From: SAR86 cluster bacterium
GTDB lineage: Bacteria > Pseudomonadota > Gammaproteobacteria > Magnimaribacterales > TMED112
Direction: 5' to 3'
Length of the DNA: 48,402 nucleotides
Assembly: GCA_016779525.1 (NCBI GenBank)
Contig: JADHNL010000007.1
Location: 1-48,402 of the forward strand
Made by a program: the position numbers and the translations under genes. The notes below the pieces were generated by a model. It did no database searches and was not told where the DNA came from. It worked only from the letters and a program-made list of their open reading frames with translations. Positions within the stretch are counted from its first letter, which is position 1. The number at the start of each line of letters is the position of its first letter. Below are positions 1 through 7,082 of this stretch, in pieces.

Positions 1-807
1 GCTATGGTAGGCATTTGCTATCCAGGTCAATTTGGTGGTGATGTATCACATTTAAATTTACATAAAACATTTTGTATACCTCATGGAGGAGGGGGCCCAG
101 GTGTCGGTCCTATTGGAGTTGTGGATGCATTAGCAAAATATCTGCCCAACGATCCTCTGGCACTTGAGGATAACGAATATGCGGTATCAGGCTCGCAATT
201 TGGCAGTGCAAGCATTCTTCCTATTAGTTGGATGTACATTGCCATGATGGGCGAGGAATCTCTTAGAAAAGCTACTTCAGTTGCTATTCTCAATACCAAC
301 TACATCGCTTATCGCTTGGCAGAACATTACGATATTTTATACAAAGGGAAAAATGGTCTTGTTGCGCATGAGTGTATCTTAGATGTAAGACCTTTTAAAG
401 AATTTGGCATTGAGGCAGAAGACATTGCCAAAAGATTAATTGATTACGGCTTTCATGCTCCAACCATGTCTTGGCCCGTCGCAGGCACATTGATGGTGGA
501 ACCAACTGAGAGCGAATCTAAAGTCGAATTGGATAGATTTTGTGAAGCAATGATAGGTATAAAACAGGAAATTCTTGAGGTTAAAGATGGTAAAGCCAAT
601 AAAGAGCAAAATGTACTCAAAAATGCTCCCCACGCCGTTGATACTTTAGTTGCTGACTGGGTTTATCCATATTCTAAAGAAAAAGCTTTTTATCCAACCC
701 AATCAACTAGAGATCGAAAGTACTGGCCTCCAATTGGCAGGGTCGATAATGTCTATGGCGACAGGAATTTGGTCTGCACCTGTCCAAATATCAAAGACTT
801 TAAATAA
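1..807 (+). CDS. gcvP: Glycine dehydrogenase (decarboxylating), P protein, C-terminal part
   Basis: This is the C-terminal part of the PLP-dependent P protein of the glycine cleavage system, which decarboxylates glycine and passes the aminomethyl group to the lipoyl H protein in the cytoplasm. The frame is open from base 1, so the gene starts outside the window; the first ATG at 4 is internal. The stretch [18 protein letters not shown] near the left edge is the family's cofactor site, and its Lys is the expected Schiff-base lysine. The rest ([33 protein letters not shown]) fits the conserved P-protein C-terminus and ends normally. Other gcv genes would be expected to the left. The identification is secure. 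Confidence 0.97.
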   Translation, partial: AMVGICYPGQFGGDVSHLNLHKTFCIPHGGGGPGVGPIGVVDALAKYLPNDPLALEDNEYAVSGSQFGSASILPISWMYIAMMGEESLRKATSVAILNTNYIAYRLAEHYDILYKGKNGLVAHECILDVRPFKEFGIEAEDIAKRLIDYGFHAPTMSWPVAGTLMVEPTESESKVELDRFCEAMIGIKQEILEVKDGKANKEQNVLKNAPHAVDTLVADWVYPYSKEKAFYPTQSTRDRKYWPPIGRVDNVYGDRNLVCTCPNIKDFK

Positions 808-849
808 TTCCTATTTCGCTCTTTATTTGCTATTATCCCTTCCCAATTT

Positions 850-1623
850 ATGGAAGATAAGTACGCAATTGCAAAAAACTGGTTACCAAGGTATACCGGA
901 ATGCAGCCGGATGAATTTGGGGATTACATTCTTTTAACCAATTTCAAAGACTACCTAACCTCATTTTGCGAAAAATTTGACATTGAACCAATGGGTCAAG
1001 ACAAGCCCATGCCAAGCGCAACCAACAAAAATGGTTTATCAATTATCAATTTTGGTATTGGTTCGCCCAATGCAGCCTTAGTAATGGATTTGCTCTCCGC
1101 AAGAAATCCTAAAGGGGTGTTATTTTTAGGTAAATGCGGAGGTTTAAAAGATACCTCTGAAATAGGTAACTTTATTCTTCCAATTGCAGCTATCAGAGGA
1201 GAGGGGACATCAAATGATTATTTTCCAAAAGAAGTTCCAGCGCTGCCATCCTTCAAACTGCATAAATTTGTTTCAGATAAAATAATTGAGGCAGATTGCG
1301 ATTATCGTACTGGGGTAATTTACACCACCAATAGAAGGCTCTGGGAACATGATAAACAGTTCATGAAGAAATTAAAGAATACAACCGCTATCGGCATTGA
1401 TATGGAGGTAGCAACTATATTTATAGCAGGACACTACAATGAAATTGCTCGTGGTGCCTTACTGCTTGTCTCCGATGTGCCAACCACTCCTGATGGCGTG
1501 AAAACTGAAGAATCAGACAAAAAAGTTACTTCTGAGTGGTCAAAAAAACACCTTGAAATAGGCATCAATGCTATGACCGACATTGGTAAAACGGGTGAGA
1601 AAATCAAGCACTTTAGATACTAA
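850..1623 (+). CDS. amn: AMP nucleosidase, short form
   Basis: A phosphorylase-fold nucleosidase of 257 residues, predicted to hydrolyse AMP to adenine and ribose 5-phosphate in purine salvage. The sequence shows the glycine-rich FLGKCGGLKD segment, the IGIDMEVATIFIAGH segment with the Glu expected to contact ribose, and LVSDVPTTPDGVKTEESD, which resembles the C-terminal active-site region of AMP nucleosidases. The enterobacterial Amn is nearly twice as long with an extra N-terminal domain; this is the short form, known to me mainly from Bacteroidetes. It lies 42 bases after gcvP and ends two bases from a convergent gene. Another nucleoside phosphorylase is the main alternative, but the motifs favour AMP nucleosidase. 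Confidence 0.85.
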   Translation: MEDKYAIAKNWLPRYTGMQPDEFGDYILLTNFKDYLTSFCEKFDIEPMGQDKPMPSATNKNGLSIINFGIGSPNAALVMDLLSARNPKGVLFLGKCGGLKDTSEIGNFILPIAAIRGEGTSNDYFPKEVPALPSFKLHKFVSDKIIEADCDYRTGVIYTTNRRLWEHDKQFMKKLKNTTAIGIDMEVATIFIAGHYNEIARGALLLVSDVPTTPDGVKTEESDKKVTSEWSKKHLEIGINAMTDIGKTGEKIKHFRY

Positions 1624-1625
1624 TT

Positions 1626-2654
1626 CTAAAGAATATTTTCACAACCTGTTCCTGACAAAACAGATAGAACTCTTTTTTTATCACTATCATTCAGGACGCT
1701 AAATTCATCACGAATCCACTGCAAACATTTTGCCTGATAGCGAAAGGTTTTTTGTTTCCATGCTGCCCCTTCAACTGCAACTTCCCATTCAGCTGATTCA
1801 TTGGCAACTGCTTTAGCATTCTCCAATAATAGCGGAATGTACAATGTGCCAATTAATTTCAGTATATTTTTTAAATTTTTAGAAGCATCTTCGAAACTAG
1901 CCCAATGCAAGCTTTTAGTATCCAAACCTGATAGATCGTCCATTATTTCAACCCAAGCAACTACCCTAGGTGCTATCTCATGGCAGATTTTTCTCGGTGT
2001 AGGGTCAAATTTAACCAATTGAACAATTTGACCGTAAAACCCAAAATCGGCAGAAGAAGGCTTATCGCCTAAAATAAAGCTCGAATGAGACAAATGATCG
2101 TTTAGCAATTTAATAAATTGTCTAAAGCTCCTCTCAATTAATTCCGCTGTTGAATCACTCGAACCGACTACCCACAATCTTTCACTTTGCCGTTGAGTTA
2201 TAAAACTCTTTAATTCAGCGAGCTCCTCCTTAGGTAGGGTTTGTGAAAACTCTATTAAAGGCAGAATTGTTCCTGCCTTGTCTGCATCGGCTTCGTAATG
2301 CCACCTGTAATGAAACATAAACTTAGTTAGAAATTCATCGGCAAAATCCTCAAGAATGTAATTGATGAAGCTAAGCGCTTGGTCCTCGGGAATTACTTGT
2401 CGATTTGGGTAATCGTTTTCAAGCCTTCTGATAATTGGTGTTGAGTCAGTGGTTGCAACTAGTTTTTTTTCTTCGTCCTCTAGCAAAACGATAGGCAATA
2501 GGACTGGTTTTGGAGGCTCAATATCCAAAACTTTTAGCCTCCCCTTGGCATCACCCCAATGAATATCATAGGGTATGTGCTTGTACCTTAACAAAGAAAG
2601 CAATTTTTGAGTGTATGGAGAAGGCGTTGATCCGAATACTTGTAACCTTTTCAT
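1626..2654 (-). CDS. Glutathione S-transferase-fold protein
   Basis: A 342-residue protein with a thioredoxin-like GST N-terminal domain over about residues 1-85 (start KRLQVFGSTPSPYTQKLLSLL, then ATTDSTPIIRRLE, the usual Ser-Thr binding turn for the gamma-glutamyl group), followed by an all-helical C-terminal domain including SSADFGFYGQ. It is longer than typical 200-250 residue GSTs because of a C-terminal extension of roughly 80-100 residues. Substrate and reaction cannot be read from the sequence. The gene is divergent from tRNA-Ser and meets the AMP nucleosidase gene tail to tail with only two bases between them. Confidence 0.85.
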   Translation of the reverse strand: MKRLQVFGSTPSPYTQKLLSLLRYKHIPYDIHWGDAKGRLKVLDIEPPKPVLLPIVLLEDEEKKLVATTDSTPIIRRLENDYPNRQVIPEDQALSFINYILEDFADEFLTKFMFHYRWHYEADADKAGTILPLIEFSQTLPKEELAELKSFITQRQSERLWVVGSSDSTAELIERSFRQFIKLLNDHLSHSSFILGDKPSSADFGFYGQIVQLVKFDPTPRKICHEIAPRVVAWVEIMDDLSGLDTKSLHWASFEDASKNLKNILKLIGTLYIPLLLENAKAVANESAEWEVAVEGAAWKQKTFRYQAKCLQWIRDEFSVLNDSDKKRVLSVLSGTGCENIL

Positions 2655-2672
2655 AGTAAGATTCTAACCGCT

Positions 2673-2701
2673 TTTTTATAAGCAACAAAATGCATTATAA
2701 T
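2673..2701 (+). promoter_or_regulatory. Probable sigma-70 promoter of tRNA-Ser (and zntB)
   Basis: A perfect TATAAT -10 box lies at 2696-2701, about ten bases before the tRNA, with a weak T-rich -35 region (around 2673-2678) at 17-base spacing. The following bases, tcgcggtt, form a GC-rich discriminator, as in stringently controlled stable-RNA promoters. The -10 box is convincing; the -35 box is weak. Confidence 0.6.
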
Positions 2702-2711
2702 ATCGCGGTTA

Positions 2712-2802
2712 GGAGAGATGGCAGAGCGGTTGAATGCACTGGTCTTGAAAACCAGCAAGCCTTAATAGGGCTTCCAGGGTTCGAATCCCTGTCTCTCCGC
2801 CA
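2712..2802 (+). tRNA. tRNA-Ser (UGA anticodon)
   Basis: The acceptor arms GGAGAGA and TCTCTCC pair, followed by discriminator G and an encoded CCA. The anticodon arm CTGGT-CTTGAAA-ACCAG carries TGA at 2746-2748. A long variable arm (GCAAGCCTTAATAGGGCTTCC region) and the T arm GGGTTCGAATCCC are present. Length (91 nt with CCA) and the long variable arm fit tRNA-Ser reading UCA and related codons. Confidence 0.97.
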
Positions 2803-2813
2803 TAATTTGTTAT

Positions 2814-3773
2814 ATGACTTCAGAAATTCTTCACATCTATAATTTTGAAAACTCAAAAGCAAGTAAAATTGAGGAAATAAGCAAGCTACCCTCAAATGGT
2901 TTCAATTGGGTTCATTTAGATGCAACTCATAAAGATATCCTTGAAACATTGTCGGTAAAAAATTTATCTATAAATCGAAATGCACAAAAAGCGCTACTTG
3001 AAGAAGAAACAAGACCAAGAATGGTTAAGTTCAATGAAGGAATTGTTTTGATACTTAGAGGGGTGAATCTTAATGATGGTTCCGATCCTGAAGATATGAT
3101 TTCACTTAGACTTTGGGTGTCAGAAAATAACATAGTTACGCTACGCAAAAGAAAACTTAAAGCTGTTCAAGATATTGTGCAAAATATTGAAGCAAATGAT
3201 TTGCCTAAATCTGTTGGTGGCATTCTATGTCAGCTAGTAGAAAGGCTTGCAGAGAGAATGCAGCCTACAATTACAAGCCTAAATGAATCTACAGATGAAC
3301 TTGAAGAAACCATTCTTAACAGCTCAGATAAAGAATACCAAGAATCAATTTTAGATATAAGAAAAAAATCTATAGTTTTAAAAAGATATATCAAACCTCA
3401 AGGCGATGCACTAAAAGAGCTTCTTTCTTCAAATTTGTCATGGCTAGATATTAATAATTCATTTGAGCTAAATCAGTCAGTAAACAATATTCAGAGATAT
3501 GTTGAGGATCTAGAGGTTGTGCGGGAGAGATCGCAAGCAATGATGGATGAAATAACAAATAGAATCTCAGAAAAACTAAATCGAAACATGTATTTATTTT
3601 CAGTTATTGCTGCTATTTTTCTTCCATTGAGTTTTTTAACAGGGTTGTTGGGAATAAATGTGGCTGGTATACCTGGAGCAGCAAACGACAATGCATTTAT
3701 TATTTTTTCTTTAATTCTTTTAATTATCGTTATCATTCAAATAGTTCTTTTTAAAAAATTTAAGTGGTTTTAA
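2814..3773 (+). CDS. zntB: ZntB/CorA-family divalent cation transporter
   Basis: A 319-residue CorA-superfamily inner-membrane transporter. The N-terminal two thirds is the cytoplasmic funnel (ARTMVKFN-like segment ETRPRMVKFNEGIVLILRG near residues 63-82, then long helices). Two membrane helices close the protein: one at about residues 260-280 ending in the GINVAGIPG loop, and one at about 288-312. The loop motif is Gly-Ile-Asn rather than the GMN of Mg2+ CorA, and the IPG continuation resembles ZntB zinc transporters, so zinc is the likelier ion. The start is 11 bases after the encoded CCA of tRNA-Ser, so the two are probably transcribed together. Ion specificity is inferred, not shown. Confidence 0.85.
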   Translation: MTSEILHIYNFENSKASKIEEISKLPSNGFNWVHLDATHKDILETLSVKNLSINRNAQKALLEEETRPRMVKFNEGIVLILRGVNLNDGSDPEDMISLRLWVSENNIVTLRKRKLKAVQDIVQNIEANDLPKSVGGILCQLVERLAERMQPTITSLNESTDELEETILNSSDKEYQESILDIRKKSIVLKRYIKPQGDALKELLSSNLSWLDINNSFELNQSVNNIQRYVEDLEVVRERSQAMMDEITNRISEKLNRNMYLFSVIAAIFLPLSFLTGLLGINVAGIPGAANDNAFIIFSLILLIIVIIQIVLFKKFKWF

Positions 3774-3832
3774 AAGAGAGCTCTAGAATAGGATCCTTAA
3801 GATAATTTAAAGTTTGATACCAAGTTTTAATG
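3774..3832 (-). repeat. Degenerate copy of a gene end plus terminator hairpin
   Basis: The segment gctctagaataggatcctt...aatttaaagtttgataccaagttttaa aligns almost without gaps to 13223-13276, where it is the perfect terminator and the last codons (LKAW-stop) of a minus-strand exported protein. I count about 11-12 mismatches in 54 positions. Here the hairpin arms no longer pair fully and the stop codon is lost, so it looks like the fossil of a paralogue's 3' end. It might instead be a dispersed hairpin element. Confidence 0.55.
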
Positions 3833-3858
3833 AAAATTTTAAGGCTCGCTGAAAGTGA

Positions 3859-4056
3859 CTATTCTTCTTCTTCATCAACAGCGTCAAGCAAAATTTCTAG
3901 TAAATCGAGTAAGTAATTTAAATTTTCTACGGGTGATTCAAAATCTTGCATATGATATTCAGAATCAACAGCGGCAAGTGGTGGCAAACTATCATCATTA
4001 GGCTGATCACATAGCCTATGTATAATTTTTTCAACTCTTTTGATTTCTTTAATCAA
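3859..4056 (-). CDS. Hypothetical small acidic protein (doubtful)
   Basis: An ORF of 65 residues that I do not recognise. It is acidic at the C-terminus (LLDAVDEEEE) with a predicted helix rich in Leu and Asp/Glu before it, and no signal peptide or membrane segment. The only in-frame start near the 5' end is TTG at 4056, there is no convincing ribosome binding site, and an in-frame stop lies 15 bases upstream. It sits in an otherwise empty 450-base stretch next to a probable gene fossil, so it may itself be a remnant or not a gene. Confidence 0.35.
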   Translation of the reverse strand: MIKEIKRVEKIIHRLCDQPNDDSLPPLAAVDSEYHMQDFESPVENLNYLLDLLEILLDAVDEEEE

Positions 4057-4226
4057 TATGTGGGTATGTTAAAGAGTGAATAGCAACAGTTTTATGAACT
4101 TTTTGTACCAATCCCGAACAAAGACAAAGCAACACTCCTCAGATAGATATTGCAAAGCTTGAATATTCCCTGAACCAATAGTCCTAAATAATAGTAATTA
4201 CATCAGATTTCCTGCAAAATAATGCT
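4057..4226. other. Intergenic region before the phosphate transporter
   Basis: About 170 bases with no credible ORF, hairpin terminator or repeat. It should contain the promoter of the pit-EAL-GGDEF operon, but I could not pick out well spaced -35 and -10 boxes, and I see no clear Pho-box pair. Confidence 0.5.
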
Positions 4227-5507
4227 GTGGAATTCATCATAGACAACTTCTACTTAATTATTGTCTCCGCATTATTTTTTGGCTTCCTGATGGCATATGG
4301 GATTGGTGCCAATGATGTGGCAAATGCCATGGGTACATCGGTGGGAAGTAAAGCTCTTACCTTAACCCAAGCACTAGTAGTAGCATCAATTTTTACTTTT
4401 TTAGGAGCATATTTTGCGGGTGCCGATGTAACCACAACTATTAGAGAAGATATTGTATCTCCTGAACTCTTTAAAGATGATCCATCGATATTTATTCTAG
4501 GGATGTTATCAAGCTTGCTTGCAGCTGGTGCTTGGCTTCTACTTGCAACCGTATTTGGCTGGCCAGTTTCAACGACACATTCAATAATAGGAGCAATTGC
4601 TGGATTTAGTATTTATTACTTAGGCTGGTCTTCTGTACGCTGGTCTTATATCGGGGGGGTAACACTTACTTGGTTGATTGTACCCTTTGTTGCTGCTGTG
4701 CTTTCTGGATTAATTTATTCTTCAGCTAAAAAATTTATCATCAACGCACCAGACCCAATTGAAGCAGGAAGAAACTACATTCCTATATATGCTGGGTTAG
4801 TGGGTTTTTTAATTTGCGCAATCACTTTAACTAAAAGCTTAGCAAATACAGATATACCCGCATTGATAACTCAGTACTTTGGAGATCAGGATGTAATCTT
4901 TGTCAACGCTGTTGTCTCTCTTTTTATTGCCCTAATATGTTTTGCAATATCGAGGTTAATTTTATCTCATTACGTTACAAACTCTTCAGACCCAAATATT
5001 GAGGGTAAATTTGCAGTGCTAATGATATTTACTGCATGTTCTATAGCTTTTGCACATGGTTCGAATGATGTAGCTAATGCAGTAGGACCAATGGCAGCAA
5101 TTATCTCAACTATCGAAAACTTAGGCTCAGTTGAAAATCGATCTATAGTGCCTGAGTGGGTGTTGCTTACTGGATCGATAAGCATAGTCTTGGGAATGCT
5201 AACTCTTGGATATAAAGTCATAAAAACCATAGGGGAAAAAATTACAGAATTGAAACCCTCTAAAGGTTTTGCAGCAGAACTATCAACAGCTGTAATTGTG
5301 CTGCTTGGCAGTATTTCTGGAATTCCTTTATCTACAACACACACTCTTGTGGGAGCAGTTATTGGTGTTGGGCTAGTTGGCGGGAGTAAGGTGAATTCAA
5401 AGGTTATTTATGGAATTCTTGGTTCTTGGATTGTTACGGTTCCAGGTGGGGCAGTTCTTGCTATTATATTCTTTGTTATGTTCGGAACAGTTTTTGGAGT
5501 TTTGTAA
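4227..5507 (+). CDS. pit: PiT-family low-affinity phosphate transporter
   Basis: A 426-residue inner-membrane phosphate permease of the PiT family, which couples Pi uptake to H+ or Na+. Both halves carry the family signature: GANDVANAMGTSVGSKA near residues 27-43 and GSNDVANAVGPMAA near 277-290. Each half is followed by the expected Pro-Val/Leu-Ser-Thr-Thr-His motif (WPVSTTHSIIG and IPLSTTHTLVG). About ten hydrophobic segments are visible. The start is GTG at 4227; the nearby ATG at 4222 is out of frame and closes at once. No DUF47/PhoU-like regulator, the common partner of pit, precedes it. The stop codon overlaps the ATG of the next gene, and c-di-GMP genes follow in the same operon. Confidence 0.95.
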   Translation: MEFIIDNFYLIIVSALFFGFLMAYGIGANDVANAMGTSVGSKALTLTQALVVASIFTFLGAYFAGADVTTTIREDIVSPELFKDDPSIFILGMLSSLLAAGAWLLLATVFGWPVSTTHSIIGAIAGFSIYYLGWSSVRWSYIGGVTLTWLIVPFVAAVLSGLIYSSAKKFIINAPDPIEAGRNYIPIYAGLVGFLICAITLTKSLANTDIPALITQYFGDQDVIFVNAVVSLFIALICFAISRLILSHYVTNSSDPNIEGKFAVLMIFTACSIAFAHGSNDVANAVGPMAAIISTIENLGSVENRSIVPEWVLLTGSISIVLGMLTLGYKVIKTIGEKITELKPSKGFAAELSTAVIVLLGSISGIPLSTTHTLVGAVIGVGLVGGSKVNSKVIYGILGSWIVTVPGGAVLAIIFFVMFGTVFGVL

Positions 5508-6001
5508 TGGATTATGAGTATTGGATAGATTTAGTAAGCCAAATAATAAATATTATTACTGGTCCTGCTGTAATTTTTAGTGTTTGGTTTCTAGTTGCTC
5601 AAATTCAGACTCAGATAAAAGTTGGTAAAGCTGCCTCAAGGCAATCAATTGCTGAAGCACATCAAGAAGTTACTCTAGCTGGGCTTGACCCACTTTTAAT
5701 GAAAGCAAAGAAAAAACTGATTATGAATGAAAAACTAGAAATTGAAGAGGAAGTTGGGCTAAGAATCCATATGACTGCAATTTTAAGAGCAAGAGAGAAT
5801 CATTTTTATCAGTATCAAATGGGCATGCTAGATGATGAAGAATGGAAGACTATGCGCAAAGCTCTTGGCACATTGTTCATGGGCAACAAGCTAAACCTTG
5901 ATGTATGGAATAAAAGCAAATCTACATTTAACCCAGAGTTTGTAAAAATTGTTCAGGAAGAAATAGAATTAAGAAAAGATACATTTAAAGATGGCAAATA
6001 A
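5507..6001 (+). CDS. Hypothetical protein with one N-terminal membrane helix
   Basis: A 164-residue protein of a type I cannot name. A single hydrophobic helix lies at about residues 11-35 (IINIITGPAVIFSVWFLVAQ); the rest is soluble, charged and mostly helical (MLDDEEWKTMRKALGTLF, NPEFVKIVQEEIELRK). I chose the ATG at 5507 because it overlaps the pit stop codon (TAATG), a typical translational coupling, rather than the in-frame ATG 81 bases upstream inside pit. Its last 11 bases overlap the start of the EAL gene. Position between a phosphate transporter and c-di-GMP enzymes suggests a membrane-linked accessory role, but that is only context. Confidence 0.8.
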   Translation: MDYEYWIDLVSQIINIITGPAVIFSVWFLVAQIQTQIKVGKAASRQSIAEAHQEVTLAGLDPLLMKAKKKLIMNEKLEIEEEVGLRIHMTAILRARENHFYQYQMGMLDDEEWKTMRKALGTLFMGNKLNLDVWNKSKSTFNPEFVKIVQEEIELRKDTFKDGK

Positions 6002-7082
6002 CTCAAAGAACCTTGAATTTCTAAGCAAATCTTTGGAGCTGCATCAAAGACCATTTCTCATAACAAACATTAAAGGGGAAGTTCAATGGTTAAATAATGC
6101 TAGCAAATATATTTTTAGTATTGATGATGATGTAAAACCCGACTTTGTGCTTATTGATCAGGAAGATTTTGAAAAAGCAAAATTTGATAGTGGAATAGCC
6201 GACGCATTTGATGTGTTTATGAAAATAAACTTGCGTAATAAAAATTTCATAATGCGTGTTCTGCTTCATGTAATCCCAGTTGAAGGTGAGAAGTATTATT
6301 TAATTGAGATTGTTTCTAACACAAAAGAAAACCTCTTCGCCTTAAAAACTGTTATTTCATGCTTGGAACACGATAGGATCGGTATGTATTACCAGAAACA
6401 ATATAGCTTAGTTGGTAAAAAGGAAATTACTGGCATAGAGGCGCTTATTAGATTTTTCAATGAAAAAGGTGAAGTAATACCCAATGATAAGGTGATTCCT
6501 TTCATTGAAGGAGAGAGCATTTTTTCATTAGTTGTGATGTCATCAATGACTGTAGTGAAGGATTATTTTCTGGAAAGGTCAAAGAAAGGATTAGACGGAG
6601 TGCCGCTCTACTTCAATGTATCAGCTCACACTATCTTACATAAAAACTTCTTGAGTATTTTTAAAGATTTTATTTCTGCAATGAATATAAAACCAGGAGA
6701 TTTTGGGATAGAGGTTACCGAAACTGCTGAACTGAGCAATTTAAGCAAAGCTTCTTTAAGGCTATCTAGTATAAAGAATTTGGGAGTTTCGATTGCGCTT
6801 GATGATTTTGGAGCAGGTTATTCTTCACTGAGATATCTAAAAGACTTGCCTTTTGATGTTCTTAAGCTAGATAAGAGTTTTGCCCTAGAGCTACATGAAA
6901 ATCACAATCAAAACCTGATTCAAATTGCAAAATTACTTGCAGACTCTATGTCAATGAAATTCATATGTGAGGGCTTAGAGGAAGAATGGCAAATAGAAAA
7001 GGTCGTTAATTTGGGCTGTGAAATAGGACAAGGATTTTTTATGCACAAGCCTTGTTCATTATCAGACTTAACCAATGAGTGA
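5991..7082 (+). CDS. PAS-EAL cyclic-di-GMP phosphodiesterase
   Basis: A 363-residue cytoplasmic protein: a PAS-like domain at about residues 15-110 (RPFLITNIKGEVQWLNNAS), then an EAL domain at about 118-360. The catalytic set looks complete: EALIR at 150-154, FNVSA, IEVTETAEL, ALDDFGAGYSSLRYL, the Lys in DVLKLDKSF, the Glu in ICEGLEEE and the Gln in IGQGFFMHKP. It should therefore hydrolyse c-di-GMP to pGpG. No membrane segment is present. It overlaps the gene before it by 11 bases and the GGDEF gene after it by 8, so the two opposing enzymes are probably made together. Confidence 0.92.
   Translation: MANNSKNLEFLSKSLELHQRPFLITNIKGEVQWLNNASKYIFSIDDDVKPDFVLIDQEDFEKAKFDSGIADAFDVFMKINLRNKNFIMRVLLHVIPVEGEKYYLIEIVSNTKENLFALKTVISCLEHDRIGMYYQKQYSLVGKKEITGIEALIRFFNEKGEVIPNDKVIPFIEGESIFSLVVMSSMTVVKDYFLERSKKGLDGVPLYFNVSAHTILHKNFLSIFKDFISAMNIKPGDFGIEVTETAELSNLSKASLRLSSIKNLGVSIALDDFGAGYSSLRYLKDLPFDVLKLDKSFALELHENHNQNLIQIAKLLADSMSMKFICEGLEEEWQIEKVVNLGCEIGQGFFMHKPCSLSDLTNE

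Noticed and set aside
650..937. 95-residue ORF bridging gcvP and amn
   Set aside because: It overlaps the conserved end of GcvP and the start of AMP nucleosidase in another frame and shows no independent signal.
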